Shown piece after piece: positions 22,820 through 34,800 of a stretch of 64,000 bases of DNA (within the stretch, counting starts at the first letter, position 1; every line of letters begins with the position of its first letter). A program made the translations under genes and the position numbers. This DNA is from Thelonectria olida. Lineage: Eukaryota > Ascomycota > Sordariomycetes > Hypocreales > Nectriaceae. The notes below the pieces were generated by a model. That model ran no database searches. It had not been told where the DNA came from and saw only the letters and a list, made by a program, of their open reading frames with translations. The stretch spans positions 112,470 to 176,469 of the forward strand of contig JAGPYM010000051.1 in NCBI GenBank assembly GCA_020736575.1. Direction: 5' to 3'.

Positions 22820-24578
22820 CAAGGGATGTCAACGGTTGCATGGAGGGTGGTTGTTATCTCGTGGAGTTCAGGGAGACAGAGGACTGGATCATCAACTGGA
22901 CGGGGAGGCAGGCCATCGATTTCTTGGTGCAAAAGGTGTTTTGATATCTTTTCTCTGCATTGGTCGGCACGCCATTGGGAGCGTTTCTTGTTTGCATGCT
23001 CGTCGGGATTGAAGAAGGGAGGTCGAAATCACTGACGATTCGGCCTCAAGCAACAATCATTCTTTACGATTGAATACGCAACAGTTTGGGGGGTCGGCAT
23101 TGGGATTTGGGACCGGGTTTGGGAACTCGGCATGCATAGGACTTGAATGAACTGAAGACGGATGATGGATGGATTGGTGGAAGGAAGTAGCATTTCTTTT
23201 CCTGGATGGAAGGATATGGACGTTGGCCTCGACAGCATTCATTTAGCCCGTTGTCCTTGAGAGAGTTGGCAGGCATCTGCCATCAGTTTACAGAAAGGAC
23301 ATTGCATCCAAAATCGGGCTGGTATTCTCTCCTTTTTTCTTGCTGGTTGATCCAGACAACTGAATCTTATCATGTTCTGTAGTTATCCAACCTTTTTTGG
23401 TCTATTTTACGTCATAGCATCGGCGCTTTTATTTTCTTGAACATTTCCAAAGTACTTCGTACATCTTTCCCTTCTCACACGTCATTTGACCTTGTTCCTT
23501 CTGTTTTCAGAGCCGTCCGCCTATCAGAGGACGATGCGGCTTTGGAGTGGCATTGGTGGCGTTGGGTCTTGTGGCTAGCTCTGGGTGGTTAATGGTTCAG
23601 ACTGCATGATGGAGAGGTGGCTGCGGTGGGATGCAGTATGACAGGATCAATGTGCATGTCTTGGGTCACGTTGGGCTGTCCCAGTCGATTAGTTGAGCAG
23701 GGTTCAATACTAAATCTGTAGGTTTAGTCTCCCCAGTGTAATTAATGAGTGTACGAATACGTCTCAATCGCTGAATCGCTGTTTGAGCTTGTGTGACTGT
23801 AGACTTGTTGGTTGCCAGGTGTCTAAGTAGCTCTACACGAGTGGGAGGCAAGCCAAGAGAAAAGACGTTAGGAAATGGCAGGAGACGAAGGCAGGAGGAG
23901 TCGTGGTAGGATTGCTTCGGGCAGGGACCGGCAAGCGTAATGGAGGAGTAGGGGAAGGCCAAGGATATCAAGACAGGGTGCAAGGAGAGACACGATTTGC
24001 CATAGGACAGGGGCGGGAGGAATCTCGAAGTAGGGATGCAACATGTGCCTGTCCGTAGACGTACTTCATGCGCCGCTCAGCGACGAGGGCGTTGGAGATG
24101 AAGGTGTATGGTGGTGATGGGATGAGAGATGGGTGCGCGGGGTTCGGAAACGTTGTTCAGACCGTCAGCCCGGAAGTCCGGACTTTCAGTTAAGGGTTGG
24201 TGTCATCTATGTTTCCCGAAATGCAAGGTCTTCAACACAACGGCCCTGGAGGTCCAATTCACCCTAGATATGAGAAACCGACCTATTTCCACTCATAGAT
24301 AGAAATCAAGAGCTACTACCACTTCAACATTGACGGACTAGGTAATGATGCTAGTACGAAAGGATGAGATGATAACGAGGGTGCTACAGAGTTAATTAGA
24401 TCTAAAGCAGATAAGATATCAGAGAAGGGTGGTACAGTGATATTCACGGGCGATATCATTTTAGCTATCGTGATATCACATTTATCTGAAAAAAAGGTGA
24501 TATATATTCACGGCGATATATATCACTTTAGCATATCTCCCTATTAATTCTTCATGCGTCCCTAGCGATTGCCATTTA
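22820..24578. other. Intergenic, 3' flank of the otubain gene
   Basis: The first few hundred bases should be the 3' UTR. Open frames up to about 105 codons (for example 23666-23983, minus) have no recognisable features. Confidence 0.4.
24436..24527. repeat. AT-rich palindromic segment
   Basis: Two adjacent dyads. GTGATAT...ATATCAC spans 24438-24480. A tighter hairpin, GTGATATATAT / ATATATATCAC with an 8-base loop (TCACGGCG), lies at about 24498-24527. It resembles the end of a small inverted-repeat element, but no target duplication was identified. Confidence 0.45.
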
Positions 24579-24899
24579 GTGAGCCGTGCTCCTCACAGAC
24601 ACATGTAACTTAGACCTTTCAATATTACCACATAACCCTCTTGTTTTATCAGCGCCAGATATGCAGGCAGTACGGGCGACGATCAAATTTGCTATTGCAA
24701 CGGGGAGGCTTGATATGGACCAGAAGCCTCAGGCACATAACTATTCAGACCGAATCCTACTAACATCATATAGTCTCATTTTGACAGACCGGACTTCAGC
24801 TGCTGAGGATAGGATGCTGAACACTTGGAGAACTTGGCCTTCAAGCAGGCCTGTCAAGCAACGGCAAGCGAGGCGAGACCAATCAGCGGATGAGGAAGC
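24579..24899 (+). mobile_element. Second LINE fragment (C-terminus and 3' UTR)
   Basis: Plus-strand frame with DMQAVRATIKFAIATGRLD, which matches the last residues of the first LINE (DLQAVRAAIKFAMDTRRLD). Its 3' UTR matches the minus strand of 4260-4330 closely (CTTCAGCTGCTGA...ATAGGATGCTGAACACTTGG). Unlike the first copy it lacks the ATTC tail. The similarity stops near 24899 inside the 3' UTR, directly against or inside the unidentified gene that follows. Confidence 0.82.
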
Positions 24900-26884
24900 T
24901 TTATAGTTGCCATGCTGAATATCATATCTTGATTGGTTTTGCGTCTCTTTGGTTGCAGTGGTTTCGCATTGGGTGAACGTTGTTTCCTCTTAGTCCCAAG
25001 GCCAGGCTCAGTCTTGATGTCAAGGTCATCGTCACTTGTGAGGTCGATCGTGTTGCAAAGACGACTCTCGACTGCCGCCTTCCCGGGATCATTCTCTGGA
25101 TCCGTCGCGAAACCACTATGGCGGGCTTCAGAAGCCGTCTCCGTGCATTGCGAAGCCTGCGAAGCGTTTTCTTCGTCTCTCCCAACCGAGTCGTCTTCAC
25201 CACCAAGAGCACTACGCACAGAAGCGCACGCACTGGGGGCCAGCTCGTTCTCTCGTCTGGCCTCGGAGACGTTGCCCGCTTCTTTTGCAAGGCTCGGGGT
25301 GCTTTCCCGTTCCCTGCGCTGGCTTCTTCCCTGACCTGCGATACCGGCATCCTCAGGTCCCTGATCAGCAGAAGTCGTTTGGCCGTGCGTTGATGGGCTT
25401 CGGGAGTGCTGGAAACGATCCCATTCAGCCGTATGATCTCTTGGTGGAGTACTGCCGGTAGCGGCGTACGAGATATCCCCGCCGCTTGGGCTGGTTGGAA
25501 GCCCAGCATCTTCATTGTTTGCAGCATCGATGGCTTCAGCGTCAGCTTTGGGCGCATATAAACCTGGATCTGGACCTGGACCTGCATCTGGGCCTAGACC
25601 TGCTTGGTCCCCCAAGTCGCTGTCGATGGAGGCGTCGCCATCAGCAGGGGAGGAAGCTGGAAGCGGTTGAGTTCTGACGAAGAGATCCTCAGAAGAGGTT
25701 CCGTTGCTGCTCACAACGTTCTGGTCCTCCTCCTCGCCTTCGTCGACGGCCGTGTAGAAATCCCCACAAGCATTGCGCACTTCGGTAGCGCTTTCCACTG
25801 GAACATCGCGAGTTTGATGAGCGCCTCGCCCGCTGCGCGGCGTATCGATGTCGGGGTTGTAGTCAGAGGCATTGGCAGAAGGGGGATCCGCAGGAGGGGT
25901 GGGCGGTAGGTGCGATCTCGACCACAGCTTTTGGTCTCTGGAGCTGCAAAAACAAGTCCGAGCTTCCTCGGCGAGTATTGCAGCTCTGACGCCGATATCG
26001 AATCCAAGACGCACAGTTGCAGCAAAGTCTGCACTCGAATTGGGAGGATGCAACGAGCCGTGTCCGTTCACGGGCATTGGGCGAGGGACGGGCCGGCTGT
26101 CGTGCTGGCTGTGCCCACTGGCGTCACCAGCGATGTCCCACCCCGCCATTGCCCATCCATAGATGTCTTCGAGCGGAGGAGGGCGGCTCAGGTCGATAGT
26201 CGATGCGGCAGTTGGCATGGTTGAAATGCCACGTACGGTGACCAGGTTTGGTTCGTTGTGAACGAACAAATTCCCTGGGGCTCCATCGGAAGCGGGACAA
26301 GTCATTCCAAAGTGCTGCGGTTTGGTCGAGACAGTAGCAATATCGCAGCCGGCTCTGGCAGCCGGCTCGCCGTCGCTCAGGGCAAGCGTACCAGCCATAC
26401 TTCCATCGACGGCGCATAAACCTGGGTCAAAGACAGACGAGGTCGTCACAGCGATAGCGCCGTAGCCGACAGACGGAGTTTCTCGGCCATCGCCAGTCAA
26501 GATAGCTGCCTCAGCAAAGGTCTCCTGGCTATGGGTGTAGGCTGGCTTCAGGGCTGCAGATTTCATCGTCTCCGTCGTAACATCGGCTTCAGCCCTAGGA
26601 ACCGGTCTGTCGCCTGCTGTTGCGGGTTTGACAATGGAGTCGTAGGCGGTGGCGAAAGATGCGTCGTCGAGGAGAAAAGTGGTTGTCCCAAGCTCAGAAA
26701 AACCACCAAAGTCAATCTCAGGAAGCCAGAAGGGTCTCAAGAGACAGGTACTGGGTAACGAAACTGCCTTGGCGTCGAGATACCCGAGACCTCCGTTGTC
26801 CATTGATAAGGCGTCGCCATCGAGATGACTCTGTGCGAGGCGGCAAGGAACACGAGGTTCGAAGAATGGACTAAACGTTGTCAT
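24854..26884 (-). CDS. Unidentified 676-residue protein with a SUMO-interaction-like motif
   Basis: A single uninterrupted frame from an ATG. No catalytic domain is recognised. The protein is largely low-complexity and probably disordered, rich in Ala, Asp, Ser and Pro, with an acidic stretch (DEGEEEDQN) and repeated GPGPDPG-like text. Near residues 625-640, NTIDLTSDDDLDIKTEPG combines a classic SUMO-interaction motif (I-D-L-T followed by acidic residues) with a sumoylation consensus (I-K-T-E). A basic cluster QPKRRKT behind it could be a nuclear signal. A nuclear scaffold or regulator is thus possible but unproven. The final codons (PLIGLASLAVA and the stop) are read from the antisense strand of the LINE fragment, so the original C-terminus has been replaced. 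A polypurine minisatellite lies 59 bp upstream of the start. Confidence 0.6.
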   Translation of the reverse strand: MTTFSPFFEPRVPCRLAQSHLDGDALSMDNGGLGYLDAKAVSLPSTCLLRPFWLPEIDFGGFSELGTTTFLLDDASFATAYDSIVKPATAGDRPVPRAEADVTTETMKSAALKPAYTHSQETFAEAAILTGDGRETPSVGYGAIAVTTSSVFDPGLCAVDGSMAGTLALSDGEPAARAGCDIATVSTKPQHFGMTCPASDGAPGNLFVHNEPNLVTVRGISTMPTAASTIDLSRPPPLEDIYGWAMAGWDIAGDASGHSQHDSRPVPRPMPVNGHGSLHPPNSSADFAATVRLGFDIGVRAAILAEEARTCFCSSRDQKLWSRSHLPPTPPADPPSANASDYNPDIDTPRSGRGAHQTRDVPVESATEVRNACGDFYTAVDEGEEEDQNVVSSNGTSSEDLFVRTQPLPASSPADGDASIDSDLGDQAGLGPDAGPGPDPGLYAPKADAEAIDAANNEDAGLPTSPSGGDISYAATGSTPPRDHTAEWDRFQHSRSPSTHGQTTSADQGPEDAGIAGQGRSQRRERESTPSLAKEAGNVSEARRENELAPSACASVRSALGGEDDSVGRDEENASQASQCTETASEARHSGFATDPENDPGKAAVESRLCNTIDLTSDDDLDIKTEPGLGTKRKQRSPNAKPLQPKRRKTNQDMIFSMATIKLPHPLIGLASLAVA

Positions 26885-26942
26885 TGTGCGGAATCTATCA
26901 TGAAGAGCAGCTGGACTGGCAAGTTCTGAGGATGCACCTGGC

Positions 26943-27135
26943 GTGAAGAGGAAGAAAGTGAAGAGGAAGAAGAAAGTGAAGAGGAAGAAGAAAGTGAAGA
27001 GGAAGAAGAAAGTGAAGAGGAAGAAGAAAGTGAAGAGGAAGAAGAAAGTGAAGAGGAAGAAGAAAGTGAAGAGGAAGAAGAAAGTGAAGAGGAAGAAGAA
27101 AGTGAAGAGGAAGAAGAAAGTGAAGAGGAAGAAGT
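26943..27135. repeat. 18-bp polypurine minisatellite
   Basis: About ten and a half copies of GTGAAGAGGAAGAAGAAA in direct tandem, almost without variation. One strand is nearly all purine except for one T per unit. Because 18 is divisible by 3 every frame is open, giving VKRKKK repeats on plus and SSSLSS on minus; I do not regard these as genes. It sits directly upstream of the start codon at 26884 (minus strand), in promoter or 5' UTR position. Confidence 0.9.
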
Positions 27136-27164
27136 TTCTTCTTCAGGGCAATGGGGCAGCATGC

Positions 27165-29511
27165 CCTTTAAGTACTCTTGCGGCCCTTGTCCGGACCACG
27201 TTTTGTGATCTCGACGTCTCCTCGGGTTGACCTTCAGCCGAGCCGGTCCCTAGATAAGCACAGCAGCGCCATGCTGGAACAAGAGATGATCCGTTTCACG
27301 GTCGTACCATAAGCGTGTGGACTTGGGTCGTCGCCACGTATTGCATGTGGAAGAGGGGAACCGGACAGCGAGCGTGATGCCGGTTGGCATACGAGACTTG
27401 CTACCCGTGACCCGATCACGACTATACTCGGGTCTCGGTCGGACTTTCGAATGCACAGCGTTGACTGAGTTGGCAACATCTGGGAGCATTACGGTATATG
27501 AGGACGTCAAAGGCAGAGATCTCACTTCTGCTGGTCACTCATCGAGCAGATGGATTCCGTTGCGGTCGAGGCTCCCAGTGTTTCTTGAGCATGGCGAATG
27601 CAAGACGCTGGTTCATCGAGAAGATTGTCAAACAACCGCAGCATCGTCCTCGACCCGGGGCGCCTACGTGAGAGAGTAGGGAGGGCTTTCCGACGATGGC
27701 TCGCTGATCACAGCATTGTGTTCAGAAAGAAATCTCTGCCGATCCTCAAATCCGACAACCGAGAGGGATTTCTACTTAAACCCAACGGCGGCGTTCAGTA
27801 CGGGCTCGAACCCAGGTAGTGCTGTCGATGTTGAACCACCGCATGGGAATCGCCACGGGGGGCGAACGTCGAGAGTGGGTTGTGGAGAGTAAATGAGTCA
27901 GAGGATCAGTAGAGAAGGAGTCGGTCATAAACGGGAGGCCCTACTCATAAACACCAGGAAAGCAGTACCCGTTGCAATGATGCCTAGCAGCTAAGACGAT
28001 GCGAGATAGTGAAAGAAAGAGTACGAGTAGCGCCAGGTCCATCACTCTCCGACCACCGCACTTTCATGAGCCTATCTGCAGCACCAAGTCACATCATCGC
28101 GGCCCGTATGTGCTTCAAACCGCTCGACTCTGGGTGAGACACAGTTTGTAACGCCCTCGAACATCTCTCATCCGGATTCGAGATGCTACGGCTTTCAACG
28201 CACACGATATCTGGTTCTTCTTGCGCCGCTGTTCCGTGGAAGGCTGGCGCACGTACTACCTCTTCCCGAATGAGAACTCGAGATCTATCAACAGGGGCGC
28301 AAAAGAGAGCGACCTACTACTTTTTCTATCGCTTCCGAGCACGTATCGATCGTTGGTGCATCTTGACTGGTCACAACTCCACAGACAATGCCCATTAGAT
28401 ATCTCGTCAGAAGGCTGGCACGTGCATGCATGTACATCTCGACACGACTGCCTCAACGGACGCATTAGAAGTGCCGCGTGTAGCAAAGGCATCATTTTCT
28501 CTGGACCGCTTTGAATCTGGCGGCCTCCTCGCAAAGAGCTCAATCTGTAGACCCTGAGCTGACTACCGAGGTCCGAGGCAAGCTTACCGCTTTTCTGGAC
28601 GCCCTCATGAAAGCTAACTAGGAGTATGTCCGCTCACGTCGAGAAATAGGTTCTGCTAACGGTAGCAAACGATGTTCCGGAAGTTCACCGCAACACTCGA
28701 GATATAGACTGCGATAACCGACGCACGATGTCACAGCGCGACGAAGACAATTGTAGTGGTGGAATTCGTTGCCGTGATCGCTCGGTTGGCTTTCCCCCCT
28801 TTTCTCCTTTCCTCCAGAGGAGGCTCTCTGTGTACGTGTGCGCGGGAAGGACTTACAGATAAGTGACCCTACTGCCTTGTGGGCACTGCACACTGCTTGT
28901 ACATTGACGCTACTCACAAAGGCAATTGGGCTTGGTTCGCCAACTATCCATGCTAGCCAGCTGCAGGATGGAGGAGCGGAGTGCTCGGAGGAAACCCAAG
29001 CTGGTTCTCTTTTCTAAGCAAGAGGTCAGACATCTGATAGGTTAGAAGTGAAAGGATGAGACGACAACGTCAGATGTCTACGCTTAGGGAAGCTAGCATC
29101 CGAGCGAGAACACGCGCTTGGAAGTAATACTGGACGACGAGGTTGTACAGTAGACTGCGATGTTCTCGAAGAGACGTCCACGGCAGCAGCGCAGCCTACT
29201 CCCCAGGGTTCATTTCTGGAGCTGGGTCCATTTTGGCTCACGACACTTGTTTCACTGAATGGAATACGGTACTTGCCGAGGAAATAGAAAGCTCGCCCAG
29301 GAGGAAGGTTCATTCTGTACGTACGAGACGGTTGCAGACATTGGTTCTTAGTCTGGGATTCTTCTACCCTAATATGCTCTACAAACAGTACTATACAGTA
29401 TCATATGTATATTGCTGTATATATTGTATGTACTGTAGTTACAGTACTATCAAACTTCCTTGCATTCTCTACCGAGCTGCTTCCTCCATCCCTCAAGTCA
29501 ACACGGAGTCT
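27165..29511. other. 2.3 kb without a recognised gene
   Basis: Several frames of 70-120 codons on both strands, none with a known motif or a convincing splice pattern. At 29385-29450 the sequence CAGTACTATACAGTA and TGTACTGTAGTTACAGTACT lies 60-130 bp before the start of the kinase-like relic. It is the first dense occurrence of a motif that recurs in the second half of the window. Confidence 0.4.
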
Positions 29512-30744
29512 ATGGATACCAACCGAAAGAGGTATACCAAATTCGACATCAACCTAGGTGATGTCACCAAAGCATCGGCAAATGCGGCAAATGCGGCCTC
29601 TACAGATACCGATCGGAAGAGGTATACTAAATTCGACATCAACCTGAGCAACACAACCAAGGCATCGACATGTGCAGCTGCTGCCAACAGTCACCCCCAA
29701 ACAGCGCTGCCGGCTAAAAAGATCAGGAAGATTCAGCAGGATGAGCACGTCACCTCGACCGTTCGAAGCGTTCAGCAAGACGAGCCTTTCACGTTGGCAG
29801 ATAAACCGGTTCGTTCGGAGTCTCCGTGGTCATCTTTCCAGCGGTCGCCCGTTGACGTTCTCGACCTCGGCGGGAAGATCACCGTTGCCCGCTCCAAGGC
29901 ACAACCCGCGACTATCGTGGGTATACGGAAATACCCGACTGGCAAGGCAAAAGACCTCTTGCCCGTGTTCCGCAGACTGCAGCACGAGAACATTGTGCGC
30001 GTTCTGGATGCTTTCATCACGAAAGAATCCCTCTACTTGGTCTTCGAGGACATGAGGCTATCTCTTGAGCACTTCGTGGTGTCTCCCGCCTATCCGACTT
30101 CTCTACAGCTAGGGACGATACTGGGACAGGTGAGCAAGAACGATCAATGCTGCGGACCTTGGGCTCAACAGGCGTCAGGTTCTGGATGGCTTGAAGTCAA
30201 TTCAGAAAATTGGGTACGGACACGGGTCGTTGAGCTGCGAGAACATTCTGGTGAGCGACGAAGGCCGTGTGAAAGTCGGTATGCTGTCGTTATGATTTGC
30301 CCCCGTCGGACGGGGCCCGTCCCTTTCGGGTCATCGGCCACTGACGGGTACAAGGCGGACAAGAGCTGTTCCAGGTCATCTCCCCGAAGATCGAGGCCCG
30401 GGACATCCTTTGCTTCGGGAAGGTCACCATGAAGCTGATGCAGAAGCTCGACCGAGACGACGGTGTGGTTGGGATAGATGACCCGGGCCGTTGGCAAGAC
30501 AATCCCGACACGATCCAGTTCGCCTCGAGTATAACTTCGAGCAAGTCGCTGGGAGAGCTTCGCAAGGTCAGTCCGAAAGCTGCCGTCTGTCTTTGATCCC
30601 CGATTCGCTGAAAATGCCAAGAACAGCTTCATCGAGAGCATCTGGGAGAGGCATCGCCGCTGGGAGCATGAGATTTTGTGGGATCTGGTAGTGGTAGCCC
30701 AGTTCACGGCCGGGAGGTACTACTGCTACAAAGAGGCCGAGTAA
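29512..30744 (+). pseudogene. Kinase-like (pseudokinase) gene, broken
   Basis: From ATG 29512 the frame runs to a donor at 30130; a 49-bp intron (30130-30178) leads to a second exon that stops at 30295. The N-terminus contains two tandem copies of a unit with the core RKRYTKFDINL. A kinase fold follows: LGGKITVARSKAQPATIVGIRK, LLPVFRRLQHENIVRVLDAF, LYLVFEDMRLSLEHFV, then VLDGLKSIQKIGYGHGSLSC with ENILVSDEGRVKVG. The catalytic loop reads H-G-S-L-S-C-E-N, so the HRD Asp is absent and the protein would not be an ordinary kinase. Beyond the stop, other frames still give the C-lobe (IEARDILCFGKVTMKLMQKL, RWQDNPDTIQFAS, EHEILWDLVVVAQFTAGRY) up to 30744, so the gene has been broken by frameshift. 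Similar HGSL-type kinase-like genes form families in fungal accessory regions. Confidence 0.7.
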
Positions 30745-31275
30745 GTGGGTGAGGATTCCGGCATGGGGATCCCTCTGCTGTTTCTTGTTCCTTAGACTAG
30801 GGTAAATTTGGTCTTGAAACGCTCAACTCAGCTTTGCTGATTTTGTCTACGTGACAGTCGCGTCGACAGAACGATGGCCGCGCAACGAGATCCCCCTAAT
30901 AGAGAAGTCGCGTATACAGGAACCCGAAGAAGTGGCACCAGTACCGTACTGTACAGTACTGTACTGTGCCATAACACTCCGTATGGACCAACAATACAGT
31001 ACGTAGGAACGCTCATACTGCAGTCGAGATTTCCACGTCTCTTTCGGCCGAGCGCCCACTTACGAACCATGCCCGCTATCATTACAGGATGGGGCTTCGC
31101 TGATGACACTCCATTACTGATGAAAACTGACCCGGGGCGGGGGGGAGGGGGGTAGTTGGTCTCGTAGGATCCACTTCTGGGCAGGCTTAGAGGGGATAGT
31201 TTTATTGGGGTTGCCTCACGTGATGACCACACTGCAGAATAGGCTCCCCGCCTTGGAGGGCTTACTGAGGGGTTC
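30745..31275. other. Spacer with GTAC/ACAGT repeats and the left part of a dispersed repeat
   Basis: Contains GTACCGTACTGTACAGTACT at 30941-30960 and an open region without coding signs. From about 31230 (CTGCAGAATAGGCTCCCCGCC) it belongs to a dispersed repeat into which the copia element inserted. Confidence 0.5.
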
Positions 31276-31455
31276 TGTCGCAGGCTAGGCATGATCTCAA
31301 CCAGCCTCAGGAAACAACAGCACTTAGTAATCAACCTGTGTGCTTCAAGTAAAACCTGTGGGCTAGAGTACCCCGCACTTTAGACAACAATCAATCAACA
31401 CATTGCTGCTGCTCATCATATCTACTTTAACCCTTTAAGCACGCTCAGTGCGACA
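31276..31455 (+). repeat. 5' LTR of copia element 1
   Basis: 180 bp bounded by TGTCGCA and TGCGACA, which are inverted-repeat ends. The other LTR of this element is almost identical. Confidence 0.95.
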
Positions 31456-31827
31456 GTTATGAGCCCGGAGACTCTTTCATTGCCTCTCTCCATTATTATC
31501 AGCATCTTCTCTGTCGCAAGCCAAATCTATCACCACCACCATCTTCTGCTGTCAACTCCGTCGCAATGAGAGCTTTCTTTCAACTTGGAAATCTCCTCAG
31601 GGGAATCGGCACGAAGTTGGGCCGACCGCGCAATGCTGATTTCCGGTTCATAGTCGGATGTATCAGATGAAGCGATGTGAAACAGCAACTTGAAACCCGC
31701 AACAGATTTGATAGAGAAGACTCCTAAAAACTAACCATCATGATCTCTTCAATAAGCAAGAAGCTAACACATTAATCAGAAGTCAATTCGAAGAGACACA
31801 TCCTTTTCTTGATTAAAAGTCACAAAA

Positions 31828-34800
31828 ATGTCGATCAAGGATCACAACCTCACCTTGCTCAACTCCCGCGAGGACTGGACCAACTGGATCAACTCTATTG
31901 AGGACCTTGCTGTGCGCAACGACGTCTGGAGCTACTGTGATCCAGAAGGCATCGAAAACTTGGTTTTCACTGCGACCAAACCGTCGGACTCAGCAAGCAG
32001 AGACACGATCCAGAAATATCACAGCCTCCAGGCTATCTATGATAGCGAGAAGAAGAAATATGACAAGGTCTCTGATCGCATCGACCTCACGGTGTGTCAG
32101 GAGTTTAAGCAACACTACCTCGGAATCCATGACGTCCGCGGCAAACTCATCGCGCTGGCTGATAGCATCCAACCCACCGCAAAAGACCAGAAGCAGAATG
32201 TCAGGACTGAGTTTGAAAAGCTTAAGAAGGGCCTTGGCAACACCAGTCTCGACAAATGGCTCAGCCGCTGGCCTGCTCTCGTTAACAACGCCAAGCGTTA
32301 CAAGATCGAGAACCTCAGCGAGTCGCAGATCTGTGGTGCTTTCATTGAAGCATCTCGCGAAGTCAACCCACCGTTCTACAACTACTTGAAGTCCAAGGAA
32401 GCTCAGGTTGAGAGCGAGAAAAACCTCATCAAGGAGGCTGCAAAAACCATGGAGAAGATCTCAAACGCGTTTCTCACTGCGCTCAACGAGATTAACCCCG
32501 ACCACGCCAGTAGCGGTTCCGTCACTGTCGCGAGTTCGACTGATTCTGAAGAGGAAGAAAACGATGAAGATGACGATGTCACCGTTGTTCAGAAAGCTCA
32601 GAATACAGTGAACAGAGCTCTCAAGACCTTCCGCAAACTCAGTCCAACCCTCTCCGAGAAGAAGATCACGATCGGATTCTGTATTAAGCAGTTCAGGACA
32701 ATGGCACCACCAAAGGAGACAGCTATTAGAGGACGAGCAGCCCACGCCACTCTTCAAGGAAGAAAGCATAGCAATGATCCAGATTCGCAGAACGAAGGGG
32801 ATCAGCCGCAACAGAAAAGACAGCGAACGGAGCATTCATCCTCGAACACGGGTTTCCGAGACTGCGTCTGCGGCATGTCACACAAGTACACCGCTTGTTA
32901 CTATCTCAATCCTTCGAGTGCGCCAGAAGGGTGGACACCAGTCGTTCAAATACAGTCGAAAATCATTACTGCAGTCAAGGGAAGCAAACGCCTTAGAGCA
33001 AACATCGAAAGGAACCTCAAGAGAAGCAACATTGACTTGCCTAAGTTCTGGCCGTCGGATACTACAAAGAATCAACCTAAGAATCCAGCAGAGGACGAGA
33101 CTTCAAACACTGCTACATTTCCATCCAAATCAAGAGCCGCATTTGTTACGTCGAGGTCTGCGTTTAGCACAACTGCAGAAGACGAGTACGGCGATTGTTT
33201 CCGACTCGACAATTGTGCGGATACACATGTCTGCAACGACCTGTCTCGCTTCACTAACTACAAACCTCTGGATGATGAAATCATAGAGTTTGGCGACTCA
33301 GGCACGCACATCGCAGGCATAGGAAATGTCACGGTCCATGTCGACACTCCATCGGGCTCAGGTCTAATTCAACTCGAGAACGTTGCTCATGTCCCTGGAT
33401 TTCATTGGAACCTCATCAACACGCACTCTCTCGAACAACAAGGACTCTACTTCAATACCAGAACCTGTTGGATGGAATACTCGGATGGATCAAATGCCTT
33501 CAAAGCAACCAAACATGGTGCCTTTCGAGTGGTTGAACCTCACATCAAGGACGCTGTTTTCAAGGCCGAATCTCATGAAGAGGCAGCGCAGTCCTTTGCC
33601 ATGGCTATCAAATCGAGAACGCCTCGAGTTGCCACAGCTTCTATGGATACCTGGCATGCAAGGCTAGGCCATATCCGAAAGGAGGCTCTTGAACACGTGC
33701 CTCAAGCAGTCGAGGGAGTCGCACTTGGGAGTCGCGACTTCGAACGAAAGTCAGAACTCTGTCCTGAATGTCAACTCGGACAATCGCATCGGCAAATCTC
33801 TCGCGTACCAACCTGGAGAGGAACTTACCCCTTCGAAAAGATACATCTCGATCTAATCGACATGGAGGAAGCTTTCAACGCTGACTCCTGGCTCGCTCAC
33901 TTCTATTGCGACTACTCAGCTTACCATGTCTCCTTCAATCTTCCAAACAAGAATCAAGATGAGCTTCTGTCTATAAAACAGGAGTTTCTGGCCATTACAA
34001 ATGACAACTGGGGTTTCACTACGCGATACATCCAATCAGATGGCGAGAAAGGATTGGGGAAGAAGTGGAAGAACTTCATCGCAATGAAGGGAATCACTTT
34101 CAACCCATCTCCGCCAGATACGCCAGATCAGAACGGTCCTGCTGAACGTTCTGGGGGGGTGATCATGACTATCGCTCGCAAGCTTCGAATACAGGGTAAT
34201 CTACCTCAAAAACTCTGGCCCTACATCGTTGCTCATGCTACTCGCCTCCTCAATCGCATCCCAGTTCAACGAAAACAATGGCGAACTCCATTTGAAATGG
34301 TCCATGGCCGAAAGCCCAACCTCTCTAATCTCAAAATCATTGGTTCTTTTGCCTACGTCTTGATCAAGAACAAGAAAGCCCGTCCAGCCAGAGCGAAATT
34401 ACAAGAAAATGCACTCATGGGATGGCTTGTCGGATTGGACGCAACCAACATCTACAAAGTTTGGGTTCCACACCTTGATCGTGTAATTGTATCTCGGGAC
34501 GTTCAAGTTGATGAGAAAGTCATGTACGATCCACAGCTTGCCACAACTCTTCCCGAATCGGGACAGACTCTTGCGATCACGATCAATGAAGTTGATCTCG
34601 ACGAAGAGGGTATCAAGCCATTGCCTGTCATGGAGAATGCAGCAACTTCGGTTCATGTTTCGATACAACCGGAAGCAGAACTACCTCCACCAGGATTGCT
34701 TCTTACACCACAAATCTCACCTGAACGAGCAACAGCAGAGGAGATACAGGTTGAACCACCTGTGGATGAACCGCCAGCATTGCCGCGGCCCACGAGCCCA

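Noticed and set aside
26943..27230. Lysine/arginine-rich protein (VKRKKK repeats)
   Set aside because: The frame exists only because the repeat length is a multiple of three; there is no coding context.
27780..27830. tRNA T-arm-like GGGCTCGAACCC
   Set aside because: No matching acceptor, D-arm or anticodon arm at the right spacing on either strand.
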